Below are positions 1 to 5,665 of a DNA stretch of 5,665 nucleotides, one piece after another (position 1 is the first letter of the stretch; each line of letters opens with the position of its first letter). The stretch lies in NCBI GenBank assembly GCA_024275215.1, contig JAJRZO010000040.1, forward strand, positions 1 to 5,665, in the 5' to 3' direction. The position numbers and the translations under genes are program-made. Under the pieces are notes generated by a model. That model was not told where the DNA came from. It searched no databases and saw nothing but the letters and a program-made list of their open reading frames with translations. The DNA comes from Candidatus Zixiibacteriota bacterium (GTDB lineage Bacteria; Zixibacteria; MSB-5A5; JAABVY01; JAHJOQ01).

Positions 1-2
1 AG

Positions 3-620
3 GGTGAAGGTGGCATGTACCCGGCGCCTCCCGGATTCCTCAAGAGTCTCCGCGAACTCGCTGACAAAAACGACCTGCTGCTCATGTTCGATGAAATACA
101 AGTCGGACTCGGCAGGACAGGCAAGATGTTCTGTTTCGAGCATGAGAATGTAATTCCCGATGCTGTCATCCTCGGCAAAGCAATCTCCGGTGGTCTGGTT
201 CCGTTATCTGTTCTTATCACAAGCCGCGAGTTGATGGATATGGTCTTCAAACCCGGCTCTGATGGTTCGACATACGGCGGCTATCCTCTCGCATGCGCTG
301 CCGGTGTGGCTGCTCTCGATGTGATCGTCGGTGAAAAACTCGCGCAGCGATCAGCCGAGACCGGCAAAGTACTCAAAGAGAAGATCATGGACATTGCATC
401 CCGGTCGAAACATGTCAAAGAAGTTCGTGGAACCGGCTTGTTCATCGGAATCGAAGTCAAAAGCGGTGACGCGATGACTTTCTGCCGGAAGCTCCTCGAC
501 ATGAATATGCTCGCTAACGATAGTCATGGTCATACGATCAGAATCAGCCCACCGCTGATTATCAATGACAGCGAAGTCGATTATATATGCGAGCGACTCG
601 AAAAGGTTCTCGTCGATTAA
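3..620 (+). CDS. rocD: Ornithine aminotransferase-like PLP enzyme (class III), C-terminal part
   Basis: The gene runs in from the left edge; 205 codons are visible, about half of a usual 400-residue class III aminotransferase. The known family reaction moves the delta-amino group of ornithine to 2-oxoglutarate, giving glutamate semialdehyde and glutamate, in the cytoplasm. Visible landmarks, in order: GEGGM at the edge; DEIQVGLGRTGK, whose Asp (codon 90-92) should contact the PLP ring nitrogen; ILGKAISGG, whose Lys (codon 177-179) is the expected Schiff-base lysine; GSTYGG, the phosphate-contacting turn; KEVRGTGLFIGIE; and a C-terminal HTIRISPPLII block. The RGTGLFIGIE and IRISPPLII wording is closer to RocD than to acetylornithine aminotransferase (ArgD), the main alternative. 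No catalytic residue in the visible part is missing. A hairpin follows 22 bp after the TAA stop. The start and promoter lie outside the window. Confidence 0.82.
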   Translation, partial: GEGGMYPAPPGFLKSLRELADKNDLLLMFDEIQVGLGRTGKMFCFEHENVIPDAVILGKAISGGLVPLSVLITSRELMDMVFKPGSDGSTYGGYPLACAAGVAALDVIVGEKLAQRSAETGKVLKEKIMDIASRSKHVKEVRGTGLFIGIEVKSGDAMTFCRKLLDMNMLANDSHGHTIRISPPLIINDSEVDYICERLEKVLVD

Positions 621-642
621 CGATTATTGATATGCGATTCAT

Positions 643-673
643 GGAAACCCGCTTCTGTTGGAGCGGGTTTTCC
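643..673. terminator. Hairpin terminator between convergent genes
   Basis: A perfect 9-bp stem pairs 645-653 (AAACCCGCT) with 662-670 (AGCGGGTTT). Two further pairs inside the loop leave a TGTT tetraloop, and GG/CC pairs close the base around one bulged T. The plus-strand arm ends in TTTT, so it can serve the aminotransferase gene. The opposite reading ends in TTT then CC, so it may also stop the minus-strand unit that ends at 686. The U-tract is short on both sides. Confidence 0.7.
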
Positions 674-685
674 TATGCTGGAGAA

Positions 686-1153
686 TTACTTCGTAAATAT
701 CTTCAATAGCCCGATTCCGGTAATTGTCGCAATACTTACGATTATTCCCGCTATTACAACTCCAAGAGCAAGATACCAGAAGGATTTGGATTTGTTTAAT
801 TTGAGAATCCAGGCTGCGAGTGTTCCGGTGTATGCTCCGGTGATCGGGAGCGGGATCGCAACAAACAGCATCACGCCCCAATATCCCCATTTGCCGACAT
901 TCCGTTCGGCCTTTTTCCTCGTCCTTACTACCATTTTGTCAAAAAAGTAGCGATACAGGGAAATCTTGTAGAACTGTTTGTGCAGTGTGTCGAGAAACAG
1001 AAATGTTACAGGTATGACAAATATATTGGAGACGACACAGATAATATATGCGACGGGGATACTGATTCCATTCGCAACAGCATACGGGATGCCGCCGCGC
1101 AATTCGGCGATTGGCAGAACAGAGAGTATGATCGAGTGAAGGATGATATTCAT
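686..1153 (-). CDS. COG2426 / small multidrug export family membrane protein
   Basis: A 155-residue, almost wholly hydrophobic protein of the family called 'putative small multi-drug export protein' (PF06695, COG2426). The name is historical; no substrate is established that I can cite. Two family signatures are visible: LPIAELRGGIPYA at about residues 13-25, a charged motif in a membrane-embedded stretch, and PLPITGAYTG at about 101-110. Hydrophobic segments fall near 5-26, 32-55, 92-116 and 124-150, with a basic stretch (about 72-89) between the halves. This layout recalls the re-entrant loops of the DedA/VTT-like proteins, though that relation is inference. The ATG is the first possible start, because an in-frame stop (also the stop of the upstream gene) lies 9 bp before it. 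A weak AGG 8 bases upstream overlaps that region. It is almost certainly co-transcribed with the CNNM/CorC gene and probably translationally coupled to it. Confidence 0.85.
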   Translation of the reverse strand: MNIILHSIILSVLPIAELRGGIPYAVANGISIPVAYIICVVSNIFVIPVTFLFLDTLHKQFYKISLYRYFFDKMVVRTRKKAERNVGKWGYWGVMLFVAIPLPITGAYTGTLAAWILKLNKSKSFWYLALGVVIAGIIVSIATITGIGLLKIFTK

Positions 1154-1162
1154 GGGTGCGGC

Positions 1163-2458
1163 CTAATCTGATTTTGTGACTGTAATTTTATCGATTCGAT
1201 TGCCTGTTTTCTCTGTCACTGTGAATACAAGGTTCTCGTATTTGATTTTTCGGTTCAGTTTGGGTATCTCGTCCAGATAATTAAAAATGAAGCCGCCCAT
1301 CGTGCCCGCGATATCTTTGGGGATCGAGCTTCCCATAAGTTCGTTGAAATCATCAACACTCATCCTTGCCGAAATCACAGTAGATCCATCGGCAAGAGTT
1401 TTATATTCAAATTCTTCCGAATCGTATTCGTCCTGAATTTCTCCCACGATTTCTTCGATGATATCTTCGAGCGTGATTATCCCGGCGGTTCCGCCAAACT
1501 CATCGAGCACTATCGCCATGTGCATCTGTTTTCGCTGGAAATCCCTCAACAATTCGGTCAGACTCTTGGAGTCGGGTACGAAAAACGGCTCTCTAAGTAT
1601 ATCATGAATGATAATCAATTCCGAGTGGCACATCATGTGAATAATGTCCTTAGTATAGACCAGCCCGACCACATTGTCGATAGTATTCTTGAAGACAGGA
1701 TATCGTGAGCGTCCCTGCTCGGATATATAACGAAGCGCCATATCTGTATTCCAGTCGATGTTGATCGCCGAGATGTCGGTTCTCGGAGTCATAGCCTGTC
1801 GAACAGTAAGCTCGGTGAATTCAAATACTGAAGCTATCAGTTCATGCTCCTCCTCGCTGAACTCTCCCGCCTGCTGACCGTCAGAGATAATCTGGACGAT
1901 TTCTTCCTCAGTGATGCTTGAACGCTCAGGCGGTTTTTCGAGCCTTAAAGCTTTCACTACAAGTCTGCTTGAAAATGTCAGCAATTGAACCGGCACAAAA
2001 GCAATCTTCATGAAAAGTGACAATGGCCTGGCGACAAACAGCGATATTTTTTCAGCATATTGCATACCGAGCCGTTTGGGAACGAGTTCTCCAAGAACAA
2101 GCGTAAGAAACGAAATCGCGGCGACTACTATCGCAATAGAAATTGTGGTCGCGAAATTCCTGATAGATGGTATAGGTGACTCAGACAGCAACAGAGTCAA
2201 TCTTTCCGCTACTGTTGCACCACCTACTACCGATGCCAGAGTGCCAACCAGCGTTATCCCCACTTGTATCGCAGCTACGAAGTTGTTCGGTCTCAACTTA
2301 AGCTGTTTGACAATCTTCGCACGTTTGTCGCCCTTGTCGATCAGTTGCGAAATCTGAGCTTTGCGGGTGGAAATCAGGGCATACTCAGACGCAGCGAAGA
2401 ATCCATTACCAAGAATCAGCGCAAGGATAGCGGCGAATTCGATCCAGAACTTGTCCAT
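1163..2458 (-). CDS. CNNM/CorC-type transporter with DUF21, CBS pair and CorC_HlyC domain
   Basis: Complete inner-membrane protein of the CNNM/CorC ('hemolysin family') group, whose characterised members bind or export Mg2+, often with Na+ exchange. Positions here count from a GTG at 2485, giving 440 residues. DUF21 membrane domain at about 14-205 with four hydrophobic segments (near 14-33, 67-88, 112-134, 150-172), including the NGFFAASEYALISTRK block and GELVPKRLGMQYAE at 132-144. CBS pair at about 225-350, opened by the diagnostic MTPRTDI and closed by VLDEFGGTAGIITLEDIIEE. CorC_HlyC domain at about 362-437. All expected domains are present and the length is normal. I prefer the ATG at 2458 (residue 10, 431 residues), since family members usually enter the first helix within a few residues. 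No candidate has a well-spaced Shine-Dalgarno. It leads a two-gene unit with the COG2426 gene. Mg2+ as substrate is inferred from the family. Confidence 0.9.
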   Translation of the reverse strand: MDKFWIEFAAILALILGNGFFAASEYALISTRKAQISQLIDKGDKRAKIVKQLKLRPNNFVAAIQVGITLVGTLASVVGGATVAERLTLLLSESPIPSIRNFATTISIAIVVAAISFLTLVLGELVPKRLGMQYAEKISLFVARPLSLFMKIAFVPVQLLTFSSRLVVKALRLEKPPERSSITEEEIVQIISDGQQAGEFSEEEHELIASVFEFTELTVRQAMTPRTDISAINIDWNTDMALRYISEQGRSRYPVFKNTIDNVVGLVYTKDIIHMMCHSELIIIHDILREPFFVPDSKSLTELLRDFQRKQMHMAIVLDEFGGTAGIITLEDIIEEIVGEIQDEYDSEEFEYKTLADGSTVISARMSVDDFNELMGSSIPKDIAGTMGGFIFNYLDEIPKLNRKIKYENLVFTVTEKTGNRIDKITVTKSD

Positions 2459-2467
2459 CCTGACTTG

Positions 2468-2495
2468 AATATAGAAATCCAACACGACATCGCAA
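2468..2495 (-). promoter_or_regulatory. Possible promoter for the CNNM/CorC operon
   Basis: On the minus strand TTGCGA (2495-2490), a 16-bp spacer, then TATATT (2473-2468). The -10 matches five of six consensus bases and the -35 four of six. Transcription would begin within a few bases of the ATG at 2458, giving a very short or absent leader, and would exclude the GTG start at 2485. This is consensus matching by eye only. Confidence 0.3.
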
Positions 2496-2651
2496 CACTC
2501 AACTACACCTAACAGTCCGGGTGTCGGGTTTCCTGCTCCGCTCTGCGAGGCTGTGGAATGTCGACCTGCCGGGAATCAAGATAAAAGTGCACACAGTAGC
2601 TGTGGTGTGTGTTCAGTTTGTTATCTCGCAGGTTATTACAATACAAAATCT

Positions 2652-2670
2652 GCAGGGGCATAACCCCTGC
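2652..2670. other. GC-rich perfect hairpin in the control region
   Basis: GCAGGGG (2652-2658) and CCCCTGC (2664-2670) form a 7-bp perfect stem around a five-base CATAA loop. There is no T-tract on the plus side. Read on the minus strand the stem is followed by AGATTTTG, so it could be a weak terminator for leftward transcription, a protein-binding dyad or an mRNA structure. It lies 11 bp before the ATG at 2682. The structure is certain as sequence; its role is not. Confidence 0.5.
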
Positions 2671-2756
2671 GAACACTCGAAATGACAATCAAAAGGTTTT
2701 CAACACTCCCGAATGTGGGATCCAGAGTTGTTTTTTTGTGTGCTCCCGTACTGCTG

Positions 2757-2786
2757 TTGACATTTGCAAGAAACTTTCCCGATACT
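2757..2786 (+). promoter_or_regulatory. Candidate sigma-70-like promoter upstream of the phosphate transporter
   Basis: A perfect TTGACA (2757-2762), an 18-bp spacer, then GATACT (2781-2786; four of six to TATAAT). It would start RNA near 2793 and give a leader of about 45 bases before the ATG at 2838. It falls inside the longer reading frame that opens at 2682, which argues against that longer start. Confidence 0.4.
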
Positions 2787-2797
2787 GTTCTAACCGT

Positions 2798-2826
2798 TTG
2801 CCAACAATTGAGTCTTGTAGTATATT
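2798..2826 (+). promoter_or_regulatory. Second candidate promoter close to the transporter start
   Basis: TTGCCA (2798-2803), exactly 17 bp, then TATATT (2821-2826); both boxes match five of six consensus bases. Initiation would be expected near 2833, only about five bases before the ATG at 2838, so this promoter would give a nearly leaderless message. Consensus matching by eye only. Confidence 0.4.
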
Positions 2827-2837
2827 CGCTCAAATTT

Positions 2838-3932
2838 ATGTCGTGGCAACAGGCAAAATACTTTCAGGGAATTGTACCCGCCATCAGAATCCTGGTTCTG
2901 TTGTACCTGTTTCTATTGTCGATTTCACTACTCGGCTCAGCTTTCAAAGCATTCGGAAGCGATTTCGCAAATGAACTCGTCGATGCCACCTCAAGTCCAT
3001 TCCTTGGTCTGGTTGTAGGAATAATAGCTACAAGTCTGGTTCAAAGTTCTTCAGTAACAACATCACTCGTTGTAGGACTTGTGGGTGCGGGAGCAATCAG
3101 CCTGCAGGGGGCGATCCCGATGGTAATGGGAGCCAATATCGGCACTACTGTAACGAATATGCTTGTTTCTCTTGGTCACATTGCCCGCAAGGAGGAATTC
3201 AGGCGTGCATATTCCGCATCGGTTGTGCATGACATATTCAATATCATGGCTGTGTTGATCCTGTTCCCTGTCCAGATCAAGTTTAATCTGCTTGGCAGAC
3301 TGGCTGAAATGACTTCCGGGCTTCTGATCGGTGTGGGGGGAGTTCACTTTAAGAGTCCGCTCAAGGCAATCGTAAAACCTGCTGCTCACCTTGTTTCAGA
3401 TTTGGTTCAGGGAAGTCCCTGGATTCTGATTGCTATTGCCGTTGTGTTGCTTTTTGTATCTCTAAGCTTTCTCGTCAAGACACTGAAATCGGTTGTGGTA
3501 GGGCGACTTCAGGCTTTCTTCGACAAAGTCATATTCAAGAGCGCAGTAACCTCGATGGCGCTTGGAATAGTCTTCACAGTCATGGTGCAGTCAAGTTCTA
3601 TAACGACATCTCTCATAATTCCCCTTGCCGGAGCAGGTTTACTGAACCTGAATCAGGTGTTTCCATATACACTCGGCGCTAATGTCGGCACGACAGTGAC
3701 AGCAATACTGGCCTCCCTCGCAACAGGCCAGTCTTCAGCAGTAGTTGTCGCACTGGCGCATCTTCTTTTCAATGTTCTCGGGATCGTCATAATCTGGCCT
3801 ATCAGGTTTATTCCCATCAAGTTAGCGCAATTAATGGCTAATCTCTGCGTAAAAAACAGACTGTTGCCGGTGCTTTTTGTCTTGTTATTCTTCTATGGCA
3901 TTCCCCTGACAGTCGTATTATTGTTGAGGTAG
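2838..3932 (+). CDS. Na+/phosphate cotransporter (NptA / PF02690 family)
   Basis: Membrane protein of the Na/Pi-cotransporter family, predicted to import inorganic phosphate with Na+. The 364-residue product from this ATG shows the family's inverted duplication. Half one has QSSSVTTSL (residues 69-77), GANIGTTVT (98-106) and VHDIFN (130-135). Half two repeats these as QSSSITTSL (251-259), GANVGTTVT (280-288) and AHLLFN (307-312). Both QSSS substrate/Na+ motifs are intact. The first helix begins near residue 18, as is typical. The frame stays open upstream to an ATG at 2682 (416 residues), but the extra 52 residues are not recognisable family sequence and cover two promoter-like sites; neither ATG has a Shine-Dalgarno, so the start is uncertain. 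Many relatives carry a fused C-terminal PhoU domain; here that domain is a separate gene 5 bp downstream. Family and fold are secure; phosphate as substrate rests on homology. Confidence 0.92.
   Translation: MSWQQAKYFQGIVPAIRILVLLYLFLLSISLLGSAFKAFGSDFANELVDATSSPFLGLVVGIIATSLVQSSSVTTSLVVGLVGAGAISLQGAIPMVMGANIGTTVTNMLVSLGHIARKEEFRRAYSASVVHDIFNIMAVLILFPVQIKFNLLGRLAEMTSGLLIGVGGVHFKSPLKAIVKPAAHLVSDLVQGSPWILIAIAVVLLFVSLSFLVKTLKSVVVGRLQAFFDKVIFKSAVTSMALGIVFTVMVQSSSITTSLIIPLAGAGLLNLNQVFPYTLGANVGTTVTAILASLATGQSSAVVVALAHLLFNVLGIVIIWPIRFIPIKLAQLMANLCVKNRLLPVLFVLLFFYGIPLTVVLLLR
3926..3930 (+). promoter_or_regulatory. Shine-Dalgarno of the PhoU-domain gene
   Basis: GAGGT followed by seven bases and then the ATG at 3938: a well-spaced ribosome binding site. 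It lies in the last codons of the transporter gene and overlaps its TAG stop by one base, so the two genes are likely translationally coupled. It also fixes the start of the PhoU-domain gene. Confidence 0.75.
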
Positions 3933-3937
3933 AAAAA

Positions 3938-4624
3938 ATGCTTAAAGACATACTTAATCTTTTTAAGCGCGAGACCCTGATTGATCAGGCATACTCGGAC
4001 ATTCTGATTATGCTCAAGGATGATTCAGAGATGTTTGCCGAAGCGATCAGGAGCCTTCGCTATTCAGACACTGCCGAACTGAGATTCGATTTCCGTGAAA
4101 AAGATCGGCAGATCAACAAATTCGAGCGTGAAGTACGCAAGAAAGTGCTTACTCACCTCTCTTTATTGAGCGGGTCTGATGTCCCTGCAGCTCTTGTCCT
4201 GACAAGCATCGTCATAGATGTTGAGCGAATCGGCGACTATTGCAAGAATATAGCCGACCTTGCGAGACTGCATCCGAAGCGACTGCTACTCGGTGAGCAT
4301 GAACTGGATTACAACAAGATCGAGGAGGCTATCAACCTGAGATTCAGATCGTGCATCAAAGCTCTTGAGGAATTCGATATCGATCTTGCACGAGAGATTC
4401 TCGGTGACCACAAAGGTATTGCAAAATTCTGCGACCAGATGAAAAAACGGCTGGTACGGAGTCAGATAGAAGACCTCGAATGTGGCGAATATGCAGCCCT
4501 GGCTCTTTATACAAGATACCTGAAACGAACCGCCTCTCATCTATCGAATATCGCCTCGTCGATAGTCAATCCATTTCACCGAATCGGTTACAAACCGAAA
4601 GATAAGAATTCAATCAAACGTTGA
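3938..4624 (+). CDS. PhoU-domain protein partnered with the Na+/Pi cotransporter
   Basis: A 228-residue, soluble, alpha-helical protein with no membrane segment or signal peptide, about the length of classical two-repeat PhoU. PhoU proteins restrain phosphate uptake and signalling by binding transporters or sensor kinases and often carry Fe, Zn or Mg on ExxxD motifs. The first repeat is canonical: DVERIGDYCKNIADLA at residues 94-109, with Glu96, Asp100 and Asn104 placed as in PhoU, preceded by the acidic helix around 50-66. In the second repeat the matching segment, YLKRTASHLSNIASSI (194-209), has Lys196 and Ser200 where Glu and Asp are expected, so one metal site looks lost. The tail is basic (GYKPKDKNSIKR). 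Position 5 bp after the cotransporter implies it gates that transporter. It is not the PhoU of a PstSCAB operon, since no pst gene is visible. Confidence 0.87.
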   Translation: MLKDILNLFKRETLIDQAYSDILIMLKDDSEMFAEAIRSLRYSDTAELRFDFREKDRQINKFEREVRKKVLTHLSLLSGSDVPAALVLTSIVIDVERIGDYCKNIADLARLHPKRLLLGEHELDYNKIEEAINLRFRSCIKALEEFDIDLAREILGDHKGIAKFCDQMKKRLVRSQIEDLECGEYAALALYTRYLKRTASHLSNIASSIVNPFHRIGYKPKDKNSIKR

Positions 4625-4671
4625 AATTCGACCGGCGAGGAAACATCGATTTAGAGCATATCGTTTCAAAT

Positions 4672-4687
4672 GCGAGTTTGATCTCGC
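4672..4687. terminator. Weak hairpin between convergent genes
   Basis: GCGAG (4672-4676) pairs with CTCGC (4683-4687) around a six-base loop. On the minus strand the stem is followed by ATTTG, on the plus strand by TGATG, so neither side has a real U-tract. A second imperfect dyad (TGAACT 4691-4696 with AGTTCA 4709-4714) lies next to it. These are the only terminator candidates in the 93 bp between the PhoU-domain and TerC genes. Confidence 0.3.
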
Positions 4688-4717
4688 TGATGAACTGACA
4701 AATCAATAAGTTCACGA

Positions 4718-5665
4718 TCAAGTATTCTCATCCGGCTTTTTCTGGCTCGGTTTGAAAATAACCGAAAGCAGAATCGCCACCAGAAGGGACAGGCCTATCA
4801 CGCCGAGCGCTATACCGTCCGGAATTGGGTAGAGCGATGACAGAAGCATTTTCACCCCCACGAATGAGAGAATAAACGCAAGCGCATACTTGAGATAATA
4901 GAAAATCTGCATCAGCCCCGCGATTGCGAAATAGAGCGCACGAAGTCCGAGAATTGCGAAGACATTTGATGTGTAAACTATGAACGGATCGAGGGTAATT
5001 GCAAAGATGGCAGGTATCGAATCGACTGCAAAGACTATATCAGTGGTTTCAATAACTACAAGAACCACAAGTAACGGCGTCCCGAACAGTCGCCCGCCCT
5101 TTCTAACCAGAAATTTCCCCTGATCGTAACTATCCGTGATAGGCAATATCCTGCGGACAAGACGCAGGATCGGATTCCTGTCGGGTTCAATCTCTTTATC
5201 TTGTCCCACTCCCATCTTGATGCCCGTAAAGACAAGAAATGCTCCAAATATGTACAGCACCCAGTGAAACTCTGTAATCAGAAGTGTCCCAAGCAGGATA
5301 AATATTCCTCTGAACACGAGTGCGCCAAGGATTCCCCATATCAGTACTTTGTACTGATATTTCGCCGGGACTTTGAAATAAGTAAAGACAAGCAGAAAAA
5401 CAAATATGTTGTCTATGCTCAAAGAGCGCTCAATCATGTATCCGGTAAAAAACTGCATCGCCACAGCCGAGCCATGCCAGAAATAGACGAAAACATTGAA
5501 AATAAGCGCCACAACAATCCAGATAACACTCCAGACAAGACCTTCTTTGATCGAGATTACATGATCTTTCCGGTGAAATACCCCAAGGTCAATGGCAAGC
5601 ATCAACAAGACGAGTATATTGAAGCCGATCCAGAGGAAATATTTATTTGAAAGCAGTTCAGTCAT
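4718..5665 (-). CDS. TerC/Alx family membrane protein, probable metal exporter
   Basis: A 315-residue integral membrane protein of the TerC family (PF03741), closest in layout to Alx-type proteins of about 320 residues. Family members are linked to tellurium resistance and, for Alx and relatives, to Mn2+ export. About eight or nine hydrophobic segments span the chain, with one long cytoplasmic loop near residues 155-192. Membrane-embedded acidic motifs are intact: Asp26 in the first helix, IERSLSIDNIF (78-88) and IETTDIVFAVDSIPAI (205-220), the last two looking like a repeated unit. Conserved TSNVFAILGLRALYF follows at 232-246. The ATG occupies the last three bases of the window and suits the family length, but the upstream region is unseen, so a longer start, a promoter or a yybP-ykoY-type riboswitch cannot be judged. 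Substrate is inferred from family. Confidence 0.88.
   Translation of the reverse strand: MTELLSNKYFLWIGFNILVLLMLAIDLGVFHRKDHVISIKEGLVWSVIWIVVALIFNVFVYFWHGSAVAMQFFTGYMIERSLSIDNIFVFLLVFTYFKVPAKYQYKVLIWGILGALVFRGIFILLGTLLITEFHWVLYIFGAFLVFTGIKMGVGQDKEIEPDRNPILRLVRRILPITDSYDQGKFLVRKGGRLFGTPLLVVLVVIETTDIVFAVDSIPAIFAITLDPFIVYTSNVFAILGLRALYFAIAGLMQIFYYLKYALAFILSFVGVKMLLSSLYPIPDGIALGVIGLSLLVAILLSVIFKPSQKKPDENT

Larger units (their letters stand above)
2459..2837. other. Divergent intergenic control region
   Basis: About 380 bp between the preferred starts of two divergent membrane-protein genes. It holds candidate promoters for both directions, a strong GC-rich hairpin (2652-2670) and an imperfect dyad of CA/TG repeats (2590-2611). 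I see no gene in 2486-2681. From 2682 to 2837 an open frame is continuous with the phosphate transporter, but its 52 codons match nothing I recognise in that family and contain two promoter-like sequences, so I read it as non-coding. No tRNA and no riboswitch that I recognise. Confidence 0.55.

Noticed and set aside
627..950. 107-codon plus-strand frame after the aminotransferase
   Set aside because: It begins inside the terminator region and lies antisense to the COG2426 gene, whose family motifs are clear.
2010..2357. 115-codon plus-strand frame
   Set aside because: Antisense to the DUF21 domain of the CNNM/CorC gene; no start signal and no recognisable protein.
2609..2974. 121-codon plus-strand frame over the transporter start
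   Set aside because: It runs in another frame through the transporter's N-terminal coding region and shows no family motifs.
3063..3389. 108-codon minus-strand frame
   Set aside because: Antisense to the first half of the phosphate transporter; charged, His-rich shadow sequence without domain features.
3057..3740. Possible recent gene duplication inside the phosphate transporter
   Set aside because: The two QSSS...GANxGTTVT halves are the ancient inverted duplication typical of the whole PF02690 family, not a local event.
5201..5650. 149-codon open frame opposite the TerC gene
   Set aside because: It is antisense to a clear TerC-family protein; its translation is rich in Lys, Asp, Glu and His with no recognisable domain, as expected from a shadow of a hydrophobic gene.
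1..5665. CRISPR array, insertion sequence, prophage, toxin-antitoxin or defence system
   Set aside because: No regularly spaced repeats, transposase, integrase, terminal inverted repeats or defence-type domains were seen on either strand; every gene fits a housekeeping or transport family.

Overview
This is ordinary bacterial chromosome with six protein-coding genes, no RNA gene, no mobile element and no CRISPR array. Base composition looks moderate (a little under 50% G+C by eye) and even throughout, with no sign of recent transfer. The organism cannot be named from this window. Shine-Dalgarno-led ATG starts and the protein styles fit a free-living, possibly uncultured bacterium; a lineage call would be a guess.

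Layout. At the left edge (3-620, +) is the C-terminal half of an ornithine aminotransferase-like PLP enzyme. A hairpin at 643-673 separates it from a convergent, minus-strand two-gene unit. In transcription order that unit is a CNNM/CorC-type membrane protein with CBS domains (2458 to 1163) and a COG2426 'small multidrug export' membrane protein (1153 to 686), only 9 bp apart. A divergent intergenic region (about 2459-2837) holds promoter-like sequences and a strong GC-rich hairpin. From it, transcribed rightward, is a second two-gene unit: a Na+/phosphate cotransporter (2838-3932; a longer reading frame opens at 2682) and a stand-alone PhoU-domain protein (3938-4624), 5 bp apart with the Shine-Dalgarno inside the end of the transporter gene. 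At the right edge, convergent on the minus strand, is a TerC/Alx-family membrane protein (5665 to 4718) whose ATG is the last codon in the window.

How they work together. Apart from the aminotransferase, every gene is a predicted membrane transporter or a partner of one: divalent cation (CNNM/CorC), phosphate (NptA plus PhoU) and probably manganese or a similar metal (TerC). The COG2426 substrate is unknown. The window therefore looks like a small inorganic-ion homeostasis neighbourhood in at least three transcription units, not one system. Only the NptA-PhoU pairing has a direct, well-known functional link. I did not find a convincing undescribed system; the points most worth checking are the PhoU protein's degenerate second motif, the true start of the phosphate transporter, and the divergent control region.
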